64,000 bases of DNA from Datnioides undecimradiatus (GCA_008933995.1 WARS01002740.1:210112-274111); one strand, 5' to 3'. Counted from the stretch's first letter, positions 1 to 12,690 are shown. Translations and numbers: made by a program. Notes: generated by a model from the letters alone, not told the origin.

Positions 1-1576
1 ACAGCTCTGGTAAACATCCTGTGTGGTACCTGTGCCAAAGTCCCCGCTTTCCAAGGATCTCAGCAACTACAGGCCAGTGGCCCTTACATCCCACCTGATG
101 AAGGCCCTGGAGAGGCTGGTCCTTATCCATCTACAACTTTCAGTGAGGTCATCATCGGCGGATCCGCTGCAGTTCGCCTATCAGCCTCGACTGGAATGGA
201 TGATGCTGTCATCTATTCTCCATTACAGAGCACCCTTTCATCTTTGAGAAGGCTGAGAGCACTGTGAGGATCATATTTTATGATTTCTCTAGTGCTTTAA
301 CACCATCCAGCCCAAACTCATGAGGGATAAGTTGAGCAAGCCGGGGTCAACCACCACCTCACATATTGATTTCGGATTATTTGACCAATAGGCCACAGTA
401 TAGGCACGGACAGTGTGTGTTATCAGACACTGTCGCCTGCAGTATGGGGAGCAATTCAAGGGACCGGCGGTTCCCTTCCTTTCATACACGGTCTACACTG
501 CAGACTTCACCTACAACAACTGCTCATCTGCAGAAGTTCTCTTCTGATGACTCAAGAGTTGTCGGCCTCATCACAGCGGGGACAACAGGGAGTACAGAGA
601 ACTCAATAAGGATTTTGTGGACTGGTGCCAGCGAAACCACCTCCAGATCAACATGGGGAAAACCAAGGATCTGGTGGTGATTTCGCAGGCACAGAACCAC
701 TCACACACCGGTGAACATCCAGGGAACGGACATTGAGACTGTGGACTCAAATACCTGGGTGTTCACCTGAACAATAAACTGGATTGGTCAAACCATGTAA
801 ATGCTCTGTTTAAGAAAGGCCAGAGCAGTTCCTCATCTGCTGCGGGATGACTGAGGTCTTTTGGGGTGCAGGGAGCACTGCTGAAGTCCTTTTATGTCTC
901 TGTGGTGGCATCAGCTATCTTTTACGGACTAGTCTGCTGTTGAGCAGCAGCATCACAACCGCGGATAGGAGCAGTGTGAACAGGCTGGTCAGAGGGCTAG
1001 CTCTGTCCTGGGGTGGCTCCCAGATCCAGTGGAGGTGGTGGGAGATAGGAGGATGGTGGCAAAGCTGTCAGCCCTCATGAACAACACCTCACACCCCCTA
1101 CACTCCACGGTAGCATCACTGGAGAGCTCCTTCAACGACAGGCTGATCCATCTGCAGTGCCTAAAGGAGAGGTACCGCAGGTCCTTCCTTCCTGCTGCAG
1201 TTAGACTGTTCAATCAAGCCTGCTCTCTCAGTAGACAACCACCACATGCATCTACAGATATATGTGCAATAACTATATCAATATGTGCAATAATTGTAAA
1301 CACATATATTTTTTTGACTGGTATTTACATATTTACATATTTTTGTTTGTCTGTTATATATATATTTCTCTTCCACTGATATATATTTTTTTTTTTTATA
1401 TTTTTATTTATATATATATTTTTCTTATATATATATAAAATTCTTTTCATATATATATATTTGTTTTTGCTTTTGTTTTTTTTTCTGGTGTGCACTGTTC
1501 TTCTGGCTTTTCCTGCTGCTGTAGGCATCTGAAATTTCTCTGTGTGGGACTACTAAAAAGAAATCTAAATCTAAAT
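1..1576 (+). mobile_element. L2/Maui-like LINE, 5'-truncated and decayed
   Basis: This is the 3' part of an APE-type non-LTR retrotransposon. Reverse-transcriptase pieces are readable in shifting frames: a block reading SNYRPVALTSHLMKALERLV at about 60-120, then LQFAYQP near 170. A C-terminal block with MNNTSHPLHSTVASLESSF runs from about 1075, followed by RYRRSFLPAAVRLFNQA. Frameshifts and stops rule out activity. The 3' UTR from about 1260 is A+T-rich with runs of (TA)n, and the element ends in a short AAATCT-type repeat near 1555-1576, as these LINEs commonly do. It continues off the left edge. Two further copies of the same family lie at 17758-20340 and 57930-60820. The clade name is from recalled similarity. 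Confidence 0.85.
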
Positions 1577-3612
1577 GAATGACTAGAATGACTAGGAATT
1601 TTAAATAATTTCTTCAAGATCTTTATTATGTGACTAAGCCTACTAAGTACCAGCTATGAATGAGTAAGCTGTACTGAAGGATGTTTAGAAAGTTTTATAT
1701 TTTGAGGAGCAAGGATCAAGAGGCAAGGGAGGTATTTCTGTGGAGCCATAATCAAGAAAAAACATAGGTGCATCCTTTATTGAAGTTTTTTTGCTGCCAA
1801 CAAACTTAATATTGATATAATTTATTTGATTGGACACTGCATGATCAGACAGATTTGATGTGTCACAAAACAGGTAAGGTTTACTCTTGGCTTACCATCT
1901 AGCAAAAGTTTAGTAATGATTTGAGCAACAAACAGATCGCGAACAACTACCTTTTATTTTATTTTATTTTTATTATAAAAAATATATATTCACAATCAGC
2001 TTTTGTCTCTTTATTTTCCTGTGTTGGGTTTTAAGTAAGAATTAGTCAGAAAGTCTGTCAGCAGGTAACATAATTTACAAATATCATTTTACATCATTTA
2101 TTATGCAGTCACGGAGGGTTAGGCTCTCAACACCACCTTCATATGCATTTTCATATAATCATAATTTCCATTGAAACACTTATCTCATAAACAAAGGCCA
2201 GTGTTAAAACTGAAGAATAATCATGTTCTACCCTCATTTAATACAGATTTAATTTATAGGAATATCACAAAGAGATGCATTAGTCCGATTTGTTGCCATT
2301 TATGACGCACATGCCAGCTGCCAATGTGATGCTACTGTGCTCTGTAAGAACCTAGTTGGAGTTCAGAGTTTTTTAGATCCAAAGTTTCAGGGCCATTGAT
2401 ATCCCGTGGCTGGGCAAGTGGCAGCTTGAATCTGACTGTTGAGTGAAAAAGCCATTCTGGCTGAGAGGGGTATTTAGGTAGGGGTTAAGAGGTAGAGATG
2501 AGTAGTAAAGGATGAAAATGCACTTGAGTGGGGTAATAACAGATAAAATCCTTGCGTCAGTCTGGCTAAACCTGTTGTCTCTGCCCTAAGAGTCCCTCAT
2601 CACAGAGAGTGTGATTTTTACCTGACAAGGAATTGGGGCTGAGGCTGGTGCCTGTTCCAAGGAAAAGAAGAATAGACACACCCAGTCCCCCTTTGTGCTG
2701 AGGGAGATGAACAATAGTGGGGATAAACAAAAACCTGTTTATCCTGCCTTCCAGGTCACGACACTATATATGCTTTCCGGTACTCTTATACTCTCATGCA
2801 TTTCCCAGTTTTTAGAAATGATTTAATGTTAAGATATTCTATTCTCTCCTAGATACTTAAATTTGATCCGCTGGGCCAAATTTTTAAAAAGTCTTTAGGA
2901 CCTGATTTGATGCTAGAAGCTTTTGAATCCCAACCATATTCATGGCAGTCATCATTCTGCCATAAAAAGAAAAGTTATTTATTTTTGGGGCAATGGAAGC
3001 TGGTGTTCATTAAACCCAGTACACATGTCAGGAGTGGGCTAAACTAATGACCTGATCATCATGGGCATAATAGGGCTAATTGGCTGATAGAGCACCCAAC
3101 ACCAGACCAGCTTAATGTAAGAAATCTGGTAGGCACATGTCTAGACATCTTGGAGGCCCCCCTACACCCATCAGGAAGCTGGCCGTTTTTGATTTAATGT
3201 ACAATTATTTACATTTTCTAGGCATTGCATCTTAATGAACTCCTCCTGGAGAATTGTCTAGATTCACTGTAGTATGATGCCATCTTCAAAAAAATTTTGT
3301 TGAGTCTGTCTATGTATGTTTGTGTGTGTGATAGAGAGATAGAGATTAGAGACAATGATAACTTCACAGCTTGGTGACAGCGCAGTGCCTTGCACTCTCG
3401 CAAGAAAAGTGCTCTGTAGAGAAACCATCACTGGCTTTGACCAAGTTGATGTTTGTGTTGGCATTCTTGCCCTCTTTTTTGTCAGTATTGAGATGTTGTA
3501 AATATTATTTATTTTACATTTTTGAAATTTTAGATTGGTTTTCACTGATGTATTATTGAGTTAGTAGTTAACTACTCTTGAAATAACTTAAGACTTGCTA
3601 TATATATATATG
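1577..3612. other. A+T-rich intergenic stretch without a recognised gene
   Basis: Only short open frames occur on either strand and none has recognisable protein similarity. The stretch contains simple A/T runs (about 1955-1985) and a (TA)n tract at 3600-3611 that directly abuts the 3' end of the next LINE. No RNA gene or known repeat was recognised. Confidence 0.5.
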
Positions 3613-4660
3613 AATTCCCCATCTCGCCCTCCGCGGGCGGTTCCTCCTCTGCAAGCTCGGGTCCTCTACCAGAGTGTCCGGAGTTTGAGGTGGTTCTAAG
3701 GCGCAGCATTCACATGTCCCTAGTATTATGCTTTTCTGACTGAGATGTCTGTTGTCTTTTCCTGGGATCTGTTGTAGCTAATTGCTCAGCTTGGGGGTCA
3801 CTGCCCGAGTGCCCCGACCACCACAGGCGCCCACTGATGTCTTGGCCTGCCAGGCTTTCTCTCCAGTTCTTCCTTCAGGCCTGGTATTTCTCTAGCTTCT
3901 CATGTTCCTTCTTCCTGATGTTACCATCGCCTGGGATTATGTATGTCCACCACAACGTGTTTTCCTCTGGGTCTTGTCCCACCACTACAATGTCCGGTTG
4001 GTTAGCCATTACCATCTTATCAGTCTGTACCTGGAAGTCCCACAGATCTTTGCCATTCCCTATCACCTTTGGAGGTGTTTCCCCACTTGGATCTGGGGAC
4101 TTCCAGCCCAAACTCTGCACAGATGTTTTGGTACATTCATGTCAAGCCACCCTGGTTATGCCCGTATGCTTTTTCTCTGCCAGCATCTTACATCCCGTCA
4201 CAGGTGTGCTGGACTTCACTTTGGGGGCCTCTTTTTGCAACAGCCTACACCTTGGGTCTTGCTCTGGTGTGGTATATCTGGGCTCTGCTCTTGTGTTCAG
4301 GGCCTGTTCCTGTGCTGCCATGATGAGCGCCTCAGTGCTGTCTTTCAGTCCAGCCCTCACTAGCCATTGGTAGGATTTCTCAATGTCAGCCACTTCTGAT
4401 ATCTGTCGGTGGTACATCCCATGCAGGGGTTTATCCTCCCATGAAGGTTCCTCCTGGGTCCACTCGTCTGATGTCCACTGCTTGAGACTTTCACTGAACG
4501 CTCCATCCAATGGGGCCATCTTTTTGATGTATTCCTGGATCTTGGATGTTTCATCCTGAATAGTGGCCCTGACGCTCACCAGTCCTCTGCCCCCTTCCTT
4601 TCGCTTAGTGTACAGTCTCTGGGTGCTGGACTTGGGGTGGAACCCTCCATGCATGGTAAG
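3613..4660 (-). mobile_element. R2/R4-type (Rex6/Dong-like) LINE 3' end with endonuclease domain
   Basis: The minus strand encodes the C-terminal part of a site-specific-type LINE polyprotein. From about 4654 downward it reads RLYTKRKEGGRGLVSVRA, then PLHGMYHRQISEVADIEKSY, a decayed zinc knuckle around DPRCRLL to TGCKML, and the endonuclease core MVMANQPDIVVV followed by IRKKEHEKLEKYQ. The PD dipeptide with a downstream acidic residue is the restriction-like endonuclease motif of this clade. Normal members have cysteine where this copy has RLLQ, so the knuckle is damaged, and a frameshift near 4130 splits the reading frame. The 3' end lies at about 3613-3620 next to a (TA)n tract, a typical target. 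Five-prime truncated. Confidence 0.85.
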
Positions 4661-4787
4661 GAGCTTTCGTGTCTTGATATCCGTGGTCTAGGGACATGTA
4701 AGATACTGCGCAGAACCCTCAAGCTCCCAGGCCTCTGGTAGAGGACCCGAGCTTGCAGAGGAGGAACCGCCCGCGGAGGGCGAGATG
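3620..4787. repeat. 55-bp perfect inverted repeat bounding the LINE pair
   Basis: The segment 3620-3674 (starting CATCTCGCCCTCCGCGGGCG) is the exact reverse complement of 4733-4787. The arms mimic terminal inverted repeats of a DNA transposon, but both arms are the known 3' end of the LINE whose coding region lies between them. Inside the 55 bases the homology continues for about 45 more bases but is clearly diverged. Confidence 0.85.
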
Positions 4788-4795
4788 AGAATTTT
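4690..4795 (+). mobile_element. Second R4-type LINE 3' tail, opposite orientation
   Basis: On the plus strand this reads as the last coding residues of the same LINE family (KILRRTLKLPGLW) followed by the same 3' UTR and a T-rich tail. It is an inverted copy of the tail at 3620-3722. The outer 55 bases (4733-4787 against 3620-3674) are perfectly complementary. It is best read as a second, severely 5'-truncated insertion facing the first. Confidence 0.8.
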
Positions 4796-5269
4796 TTTTT
4801 TTTTATATTTAAGATATTACCTATATTTCTGTAATGTATTTATGAGGTGTACGCAGGGCTAGCATTCAGTCACTTTACTCAACCATGTTTTTTGCATAAC
4901 AATGCAAACTGCACATGTGCAACCTCTGACCTTTCAATTCAACCATACTCATTGGTGTACACAAAAAACTAGTGAACCTCATAAGCATGTGCTATTGTGT
5001 GGTCAATATACCACATTACCCACTCTTTTAGCTAAAAACAACCAACTTGAATTATTCCCAATGACAACAGGAAATTTTCATAAACACGAGGGTTGCTAAC
5101 AGCTTTTCCAAACGAGGTGAAGGGTAGGTATCCAACAGTTACTCTCTTCCAACCTCCAGCAAGTTTTTCTTCTACCCTTTCTTTCATAACAAATGGAAGG
5201 GGCCTGTGCTTATTAAGGGTTACAGAGAGTAATCAACGCATCAACTTTAATGCTTTAAACAGGTGAGGA
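4796..5269. other. Intergenic spacer, nothing recognised
   Basis: A poly-T tract at about 4792-4804 opens this spacer. It otherwise holds only short frames without recognisable similarity. It separates the R4-type LINE from the hAT transposon. Confidence 0.4.
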
Positions 5270-7010
5270 GCCTGGGGGGGTCATTGCAGCAAACTAGCAG
5301 TGGTACATCAAGTATGTGGAGATATTTCAACAAAGATGAAGCCTATACAACTGTCACTTGCATCATATACAAGTCCATCCTGAAATACAACAAAAGTACA
5401 AGTGCAATGCACACAATACTGACGGGAGTCAATTAGCAAATTCACCAAACACCCTGCTGTAACAGAGATAAGACAGCTGCAAATCGCCAATTTGTTGGTG
5501 AATTTCATTGTCAAAGATGTTAGACCTTTGGCTGCAGTACACAGAGAGGGCTTTAGAGAGATACTACACTTTTTTGAACCAGGCTCCATTGTCCCATCTT
5601 ACAACACACTGTGGAGTGCTATCAAACACCAGTACAACCGCCTACATGAAAAAATGTTGAAGGAAATGAAAAGCCAGTCTCACTAACAACTGACCTGTGG
5701 GCATCCTCCACCATGGAGTCGTACATTATGGTAACCGCTCACTACATCACCGACAAATGGGAGCTGAAGGCTCAAGTGCTATGTACATCTGTGATGTATG
5801 ACATACTGCAGCCAACTGATCCTTCCCAAAGGTCTGGGATGCACCGGCACATCCTACAGTTAGCAATAAAGACTGGTTCAGTCTTACCTGATGTGATGAA
5901 GGATATCAATGCAGCAAGGAGAGGTGTCAGCCACTTTCGCCACTTGGCAGTGGCCACTTGTTATCACTTGAGGAAACAGCAGGAACAGCTTGTCATAAGA
6001 GCCAACAAACTCCAGACTGACTGTCCTGTCCTGGAATTTGTAATGCTCCAGCGACTGTTCAAACAAAGGGTCGCAGTGCAATCTGTTCTTGCAGAGCCAT
6101 CCAGAAGTCACTCACTATGAGAGCTTCGCAGTGGGAGCTGCTGGAATAACTGATTCCCGTGCTGCAACCTTTGGTCAAGGCCATGGAAATAATGTGCAAT
6201 GATATGCACATGTGGTTGTCTTTCATCTATACTGTGATTTTCAATATGATCAGCACCACTCTGCATGTTGAAGCATCTGACCTGACAGCTTTTACATGCC
6301 TTCAAGAACACGGTCCAACAGAAGTTGGTAACAGGGTTCAAACTGGAGTCCGATGATCTGACAGAATCCATCCCCATTGAGCCTGTGTGCTCAATTCCTG
6401 GTTCAAACATCTTCAGTTCAACAGTAGAGTAAAAAGAGGCTGCCTTCAGCCACCTGAAAAGTCTAATACAGAATGAGGGAGAGCTGCTTGCAGCTACAGG
6501 TGGATGAATGAAACTGTGCCAGCATTATGGATTTAAAATGTGTTTCTATTAATTATGTTATAAAATGCACAGATGTTGTGTACTTGTAGTTAACCTATTC
6601 ATTTTCATTCTAGGTGAGGGTATGCACAGCAAGGACAGTTGATAATGCAAGTGAGCCAGTAACTGTGAAAAAAGTCCAGCTTGAGCAGGATTTTGAGCAG
6701 CTGTTTGGGCCACACTATCACTGTGGGAGAAAAAAAACGGACATCACTCCACAATAGCCAAAGTCTGTGAATATTTGTTAACACCACATATTCCCACCAT
6801 GAAAAACCCACTGCAGTGGTGGGCCCACAAACAGGACAGAACTGTTTGACCAAACCTTACAAACACTACTTGGCTGTCCCAGCTACCACCAAGCAAGAGG
6901 ATTTTCTCAGTGGCTGGGAATACCATCATCCAACAGCGGATGAACCTTCACCCAGCCGACGCTGATGCCCTCATCTTCTTACACGCAACCCACGATTGAA
7001 AAGCAAAAAC
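5270..7010 (+). mobile_element. ZBED-type hAT transposase remnant
   Basis: A degenerate hAT-superfamily transposase can be followed across several frames. A BED zinc-finger region with SMWRYFNKDEA appears at about 5313-5345 and continues to STSAMHTIL near 5400-5425. The catalytic-region phrase LTTDLWASSTMESYIMVTAH falls at about 5685-5745. The C-terminal hAT dimerisation block includes LQWWAHKQDR near 6810 and then PPSKRIFSVAG, near 6888-6920, ending with DADALIFLHATHD at about 6958-7000. Frameshifts and stops interrupt the frame at several places, so it is not functional. Terminal inverted repeats and an 8-bp duplication could not be identified with confidence. Confidence 0.8.
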
Positions 7011-7139
7011 TGTGACTAAGCAGGACTATGACAGTGAGTGGCCTCATTCTACTGGCTAGATATTGCATAGGTTTTGTTTTCCACCCCAAGTGTTATGCTG
7101 ACATTTTGTATCAATCATTTCTTTTTTGCACTAAAGTGG

Positions 7140-7140
<1 letters not shown>

Positions 7141-7173
<33 letters not shown>

Positions 7174-7175
7174 TG
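7141..7175. repeat. (AAT)n microsatellite
   Basis: Perfect trinucleotide run of about eleven units. It occupies the same place in the Rex1 3' UTR as the (ATT)n run near 44010-44025, so it is part of the LINE and not an independent locus. Confidence 0.9.
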
Positions 7176-8640
7176 GTAGCAGTGGCAGGTAGGTGGAGCC
7201 AGGCCACAGATCAAATGTACAGCTCTGGAGCCACAGGTATCTGTAGAGAGGTATAGAGAGAGAGAGACCAGAGAGAAACAAGCACAGTACTGCAGGAGAG
7301 ACAGGACACAGAGCTAATGACATATAAAATTGGTTTACAGATGTGAAAATGGGTTTGAGGAGAGAGAAAGAGAGAGAGAGAAGAGGAGGAGTGTGGATAC
7401 GATCATGGGACATCCCCCAGCACCCTAGGCCTATAGCAGCATAACTGAGAGATGGCATTAAGGAGTAATTGTGACTAACTATGGGTTTAGTTATCACAAT
7501 AACTAGAACTATGACTAGAGCTGTAAGATTTGTCGAACAGGAAGGTTTTAAGTTTATATTTAAAAGCAGAGAGGGTGTCTGCCTCCCGAACCCAAACTGA
7601 CAGCTGGTTCCACAGGAGAGGAGCCTGATAGCTAAAGACTTGGCCTCCCATTCTACTTTTCAGAAATTCTGGGAACCACAAGCAAACCTGCACTTTGGGA
7701 GCAAAGCGTTCTGTTGGGGTAATAAGGAATTTGCATCTCATTGATATACAATGGAGCTTGGCCATTAAAGGCCTTATAGGTAAGGAGAAGAATTTTAAAA
7801 TGAAGCCAGTGAAGAGAAGCTAATACTGGAGACACATGATCTCTCTTGCTAATTCCAATCAGAATGCTTGCAGCAGCTTTTCGGATCATCTGCAGGCATT
7901 TCAGCGAGCTAATGGGACATCCTGATAATAAGGAATTACAGTAGTCCAGCCTTGAGGTAACAAATGCATGGAAGTTTTTGTCATCACTTTGAGACTAATC
8001 TTGGCAATATTGCGTAGGTGAAAGAAGGCAGTCCTAGTGACTTGTCTATTATGAGACTGAAAGGACATGTCCTGGTCAAACATAACTCCAAGGTTCCTCA
8101 CGGTTGAACTGGAGGCCAGGGTAGTGCAAAATGTAAAAAGGCTTCTAGACTAACAATATGGTGTTACTCTAGAAGCCTTTTTCTGAGGTGTTTAGGACCA
8201 AACACAATCACCTCAGGTTTGAGTAAAAAATTACAGGTCATCCAGGCCTTTATGTCTGTAAGACAAGTCTGAAGTTTGACTAACTGATCTGTTTCTTCTG
8301 GCTTCATAGATAAATATAGCTGTCTATCATCCGCATAGCAGTGGAAATGTATGTTGTCCTTCCTAATGATGTTGCCTAGGGGTAGCATGTATAGGGTGAA
8401 CAGCAACAGTCCAGGTACAGAACCTTATGAAACTCCATGATCAACTCTTGTGTGCATGGATGAGTCATTATTAACATGAACAAAATGGAATCTGTCAGAT
8501 AGATAAGATTTAAACCAGTTTAGTGCTGTTCCTTCAATCCCAATGATATGGTCTAATCTCTCTAGTAGGATATTGTGATTGATGGTGCCAAATGCAGCAC
8601 AAGTACAAGTACAGAGACTGACCTGAAGAGCTGTCAACCA
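7141..8640 (-). mobile_element. Rex1-like LINE fragment (RT domain and 3' UTR)
   Basis: Reverse-transcriptase blocks run on the minus strand: TINHNILLERLDHIIGIEGT and NWFKSYLSDRFHFVHVN near 8580-8470, LLFTLYMLPLGNIIRKDN near 8410-8350, and HFHCYADDRQLYLSMKP with the catalytic YADD near 8330. Thumb and C-terminal blocks follow ([51 protein letters not shown]) down to about 7510. Several frameshifts and stops are present. The 3' UTR extends to the (AAT)n run, where the copy stops short of the normal GAATT-type tail. Other Rex1 pieces occur at 9985, 25300, 32150, 43870, 44690 and 51415. Confidence 0.9.
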
Positions 8641-9221
8641 TCAGTGAGACCAAGGCAGGAGGTAAAGTGCAACCAAAAGCATGTCTTGTGAGAATTTATT
8701 TACAAAAAAATGTACAAAGGTTAGGAAAATTTACCATTAATTTCACCAGCAGCAATCAGGCTTAGCTCTGCAATCAACAGCCAGTACATCCAGCCAACTT
8801 CAAGCAATACCACCAACTCCCAATACAACCAACCACTGAACAACAACAAACACCAAATGGTACCCTTTAACCCTTTTATATGGCTCATCATTGGGTGCTA
8901 TTAAATACAGGGGTCTTTTACAAGTGCAATATAATACATATTTTATGTAACTTCAATTACAGCAGTATGTCCAAACGTAGTGACTTTAACCCTGTAAATG
9001 AAGTAATTTATAATCATTTCATATTAGAACCAATAAACACAGGTTTAAAAAACAAAGCAGCCTGGGCTCTTCCCCCAAAACAATCTTGTCAGGTGGAACC
9101 TTCCCAGAATGATAAAAGATTTAGGGATGCTTTTTACTGATACACTATTGGAAGGAAAATGGGATCCAAGGTAAGTGGAAGTCATGTTAATTCTATATTT
9201 GTGATCATTACCTTTAAGCCA
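8641..9221. other. Unassigned spacer
   Basis: No gene or known repeat was recognised. A plus-strand open frame at 8880-9140 (86 residues) has no family resemblance that I can see and is probably chance. Confidence 0.4.
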
Positions 9222-9870
9222 GGGGTGTCAAACATATGGCCCGCTGACCAAAACCAGCCGGCCATAGGGCCCAATCCAGCCCGCAAAATTAATTTTGCAA
9301 AAATTACATAGAAGAAATTAACTGCAACTTTCAATAAAAGCAACTGCTATTCCTAATTTGTCCTCAAGGGCTCGCACTGTTTCAGAGTAGCAGAGTAGCA
9401 TAGTAGTGCTCATTTTCCTCATCTAAGAGATGTGCGCGGGACTGGTGTTAATGCTGACATGAATCAGTAAAAAGACAAGATTATGAGTTTGCTACGGGAG
9501 TCTGAGCAACGGTGTCAGGACTTTGATGAACTTGAGACAGAGTTCGCAGTTTTTGGCTCGCCATTTGCAGTCAAAGCTGCTGATCTGCCCTCAACATCCA
9601 ACCTTAAATAAATGAATTGCAGTGTGATTTGGATTTGAAGGACAAATTTGCCTCGGAGGGGTTTGGACACATTTTATCAGTTTCTCTTGCCAGCAGCCCC
9701 AGCTGCAAAGGTTTTGTGCATGTTTGGGACTACCTACCTTTGCAAACAACTCGTGAAGGCTAGAAGATACAAAGTTTCAGGAGTTTTCTGAAGAGTGAGT
9801 AAGCCTAATCCCTGTAAAATGCTGCCAGTTTTTGCAATCGGAAGAACACGGTTCTGTGAAAATTAATACT
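9222..9870 (+). mobile_element. Second hAT remnant (GTF2IRD2-like transposase C-terminus)
   Basis: The left end GGGGTGTCAAACATATGGCC is the usual end of a fish hAT family. Inside, the plus strand reads RCQDFDELETEFAVFGSPF near 9510-9565 and LQCDLDLKDKFAS near 9615-9655. A decayed dimerisation block follows, with FYQFLLPAAPAAKVLCMFGT near 9670-9735. The interior is deleted and frames shift. The right terminal repeat was not located. Confidence 0.7.
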
Positions 9871-9984
9871 TGTGGTAATATTTAAAGAACATCAACATTG
9901 TGCAATGTAATGTCAGCAGCTACTGCACAAAAGAGTTTATTAGGTGGAACCCTGTTATTCATTCACTGCCACAGCTTATGTATT

Positions 9985-10115
9985 TTTTATATACAGTTCT
10001 ACATAAGGATGGAATGATAAATGAGCCGACAGTAATGGCAGGTTTGGTAAAACAATAGAATGCTTACTATGGCTACCACTATCAGTACAATAACAATGAC
10101 AATAATTATATAAGG
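9985..10115 (-). mobile_element. Rex1 3' UTR fragment
   Basis: The segment around TTTGGTAAAACAATAGAATG and CTACCACTATCAGTACAATA matches, in reverse complement, the Rex1 3' UTR at about 44035-44160. Only this small piece is present. Confidence 0.65.
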
Positions 10116-11440
10116 CTATATTGTGGATCTGCACTCATACTGGATGACCTTTATTGTGTCAAAATAGTGACCCCTCAGCTTGAATTTTATTTTAGAGAAG
10201 AGGAAGGGAGCCAAATCCTACAAGAAGGATTCTTCGTTACCTCTTTTCCTACCACTTTGATTTTCTCTGTCTGCCCACACAAGTAGGAGGCTGGCTAGTT
10301 TAACCAGACTAGAATATTCCCATTCAGCTATGTCTCTGTGAGGCAGAGCAAACTGCAACACTTCACCATATATTTTTTTGTAATAAACTTAGCTGTGTTT
10401 TTTCAATAGATGCACCACTACTTTCTTTTAATTCTTCTTTTCTTCAGACATGCATGCCATTTGTGCTTCTGTAAGCAGCAGCTCTTGGTTTCTTCTTTAA
10501 AATACAATTCTCAGTGTAGAACTTTTACTTTAGACAAGAGCTTATGAACTAAGAAGAATAAGTGTTAGCAAGACATACTCTCACACATGAAACCACAATT
10601 CTGACACTCTCCAGAAGTTAGTCTCAGTTTTCACACCTGCGTCTGTGGCGATACCTGCTCCTTTCAGGTTTCACAGGCATCAACTCCCCCTCCCTAACTC
10701 TATCATTCTTGTAATCTTACCTCCCTTAGAAAGTCTAGTGGGAACCAAGGGGAGGAGAGATGAGACCTATTTCCAAAATGCAAGGCCAAAATGTGAACCT
10801 GCTGCTACTCAAAAAACACCAACTATAGTTTTAAACCAGCAATTGTCTTTTGCTTTCCACTGACTAGAGAGCAGCCACAGGTCTGGGAATTTGTTATATA
10901 ATATGCTAAACTATGAGGAACCAAGTACGTAATAATTTTTGGGTTTGTATAGCCGTATGTGTCTTGTAATCTGATGAGTGGTCACCCTTACTTACTGTGT
11001 TTTTAGAATTTAATATATAACATTCTCTTTTTGTTCAGAATGAGTTACATGTGTGTGTTCTCATACAGATTTAAATGTCTGTTAAGACACACCTGACAGT
11101 ATCTACCACTATTGGTCACATCCAGCAAAATCACACTTGAGTCTCTCTTTGGCTTTCTATAATAGGTTCCGCTGTGTTAAGCTGACAAATTCAGTTGCAT
11201 TGGAAGAGACCTAAAAGATGTTGTTGGTGACATAATAATGTAATGGTCAGGCATTGCCATTCTGAGAAATAATTACTGTGTTACTGAATTTATCAATGCT
11301 CTGTGGAATAAAATATTTTTTTACTCTTCTCATGAAATGATTGTGACTTATTCTTGATAAAGTATATATCTGGTTAAAAGTGGTTACTGATGTGTATAAA
11401 TAGGAATAAAAGAGGAATGTGTCTGGAAACAAAATTATTC
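10116..11440. other. Intergenic stretch, nothing recognised
   Basis: Open frames are all under about 90 codons and have no recognisable similarity. No RNA gene or structured repeat was seen. Confidence 0.45.
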
Positions 11441-11444
11441 CAAC

Positions 11445-12690
11445 TTTTTGGGCAACGGTACCTTGACTTACGAGCGTCCCAACTAACGAGTTTTTTCAGC
11501 CAATTTTTTGCTTTGAGTTGCGAGCTAAAATTCTGGTTACGAGCCAGCTTCAGATACCCCACCACTAGTTGGTGTAGCGACACAGTGAACACCATAACAT
11601 CCACCCAGGTATGTGGTGAAAAACATCTAGGAAAACTAGCCACAGATCTTCTGTGGATGTAGGTTGCTCAAACCCTTCTGTCTCTTCATGTAATCCCAGG
11701 CAGACTCGACAATGTTGTGATCGGGGCTCTGTGGGGGCCATACCATCACTTCCAGGACTTGTTCTTCTTTACACTAAGAATAGTTCCTAATGACATTGGC
11801 TGTATGTTTAGGGTTTTTGTCCTGCTGCAGAATAAAAACTAAACACCTCCCTGATGGTATTGCATGATAGATAAGTATCTAAGTATCTTTCTGAGCATTG
11901 TGGACACCATTAATCCTGACCAAATCCCGAACTCCATTTATAGAAATGCAGCCCCAAATTTGCAAGGAACCTCCACCATGCTTCACTGTCTGCAGATACT
12001 CATTATTGTACCTCCAGCCCTTCAACAAAACAAACAAACTGCCTTTTGCTACAGGCAAATATTTCAAATTTTGACTTCAGTCCAGATCCCCTGATGCCAT
12101 TTTTCTGCACCCCAGTTCCTATGTTGTGCATAGTGAGTTGCTTGGCCTTGTATGGTTAAAAAAAAAGCTGTAAGCTGGTGGCACTGCTGGACATCTTCTG
12201 ATTTCTAAGGGAAGTAAGCATAATGTGTCTGTCATCAGCTGCACTAACTTTCCTAGGCAAATCACTGCATCTCAGCATTGCCTGTTTCTTTGTGCTTCTT
12301 CAAAAGAGGTTGAACAGCACATATTGAAACCCCAGTCTGCTTTGAAATCTCTGCCTGGGAGAGACCTTGCTGATGCAGTATAACTACCCCATGTTGTGTT
12401 GCTGTACGTAGTCTTGCCATGGTCTATGACCTGTGACATGAAACTGCCTTCCACAACCTCACCTTGGTGCCAGAGTTTGGCTGTTCCTCAACCAGTTTTA
12501 AGCCTCCTACACACTGTTTCTGTTTTGGTTGTGTTTTGACCTACATATGAAATTGCTGATCATTAGCACCTGTTTGGTATAACTGGTTAATCATACACCT
12601 GACTATTGTTGTACAAAATCTCTTTGTGCACATGTGCCTAAAAGAACTGATGCTGTTTTGAAGTCAAAGGTGGTCAACCAGTTTAGTAAG
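11445..12690 (-). mobile_element. Tc1-like transposon remnant
   Basis: Minus-strand transposase pieces appear in the expected order. ATHYAQHRNWGAEKWHQGIW occurs near 12130-12070, VKHGGGSLQIWGCISINGV lies near 11990-11935, and LQQDKNPKHTANVIRNYS near 11830-11775. VMVWPPQSPDHNIVESAWDY follows near 11755-11695 and ends in MKRQK. The QQD and the glutamate of NIVES are the second and third members of the DDE triad. Multiple frameshifts make it a fossil. The left boundary is uncertain: 11455-11545 carries a CTTGACTTACGAG-type repeat that may be a separate mariner fragment. The right part near 12650-12690 resembles a Tc1 terminal region. Confidence 0.8.

Noticed and set aside
3837-4373. A 178-codon plus-strand gene
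   Set aside because: It is the antisense shadow of the R4-type LINE; the minus frame carries the recognisable motifs.
3620-4787. A DNA transposon with 55-bp terminal inverted repeats
   Set aside because: Both arms are the 3' end of an R4-type LINE, and the coding region between them is that LINE's endonuclease, not a transposase.
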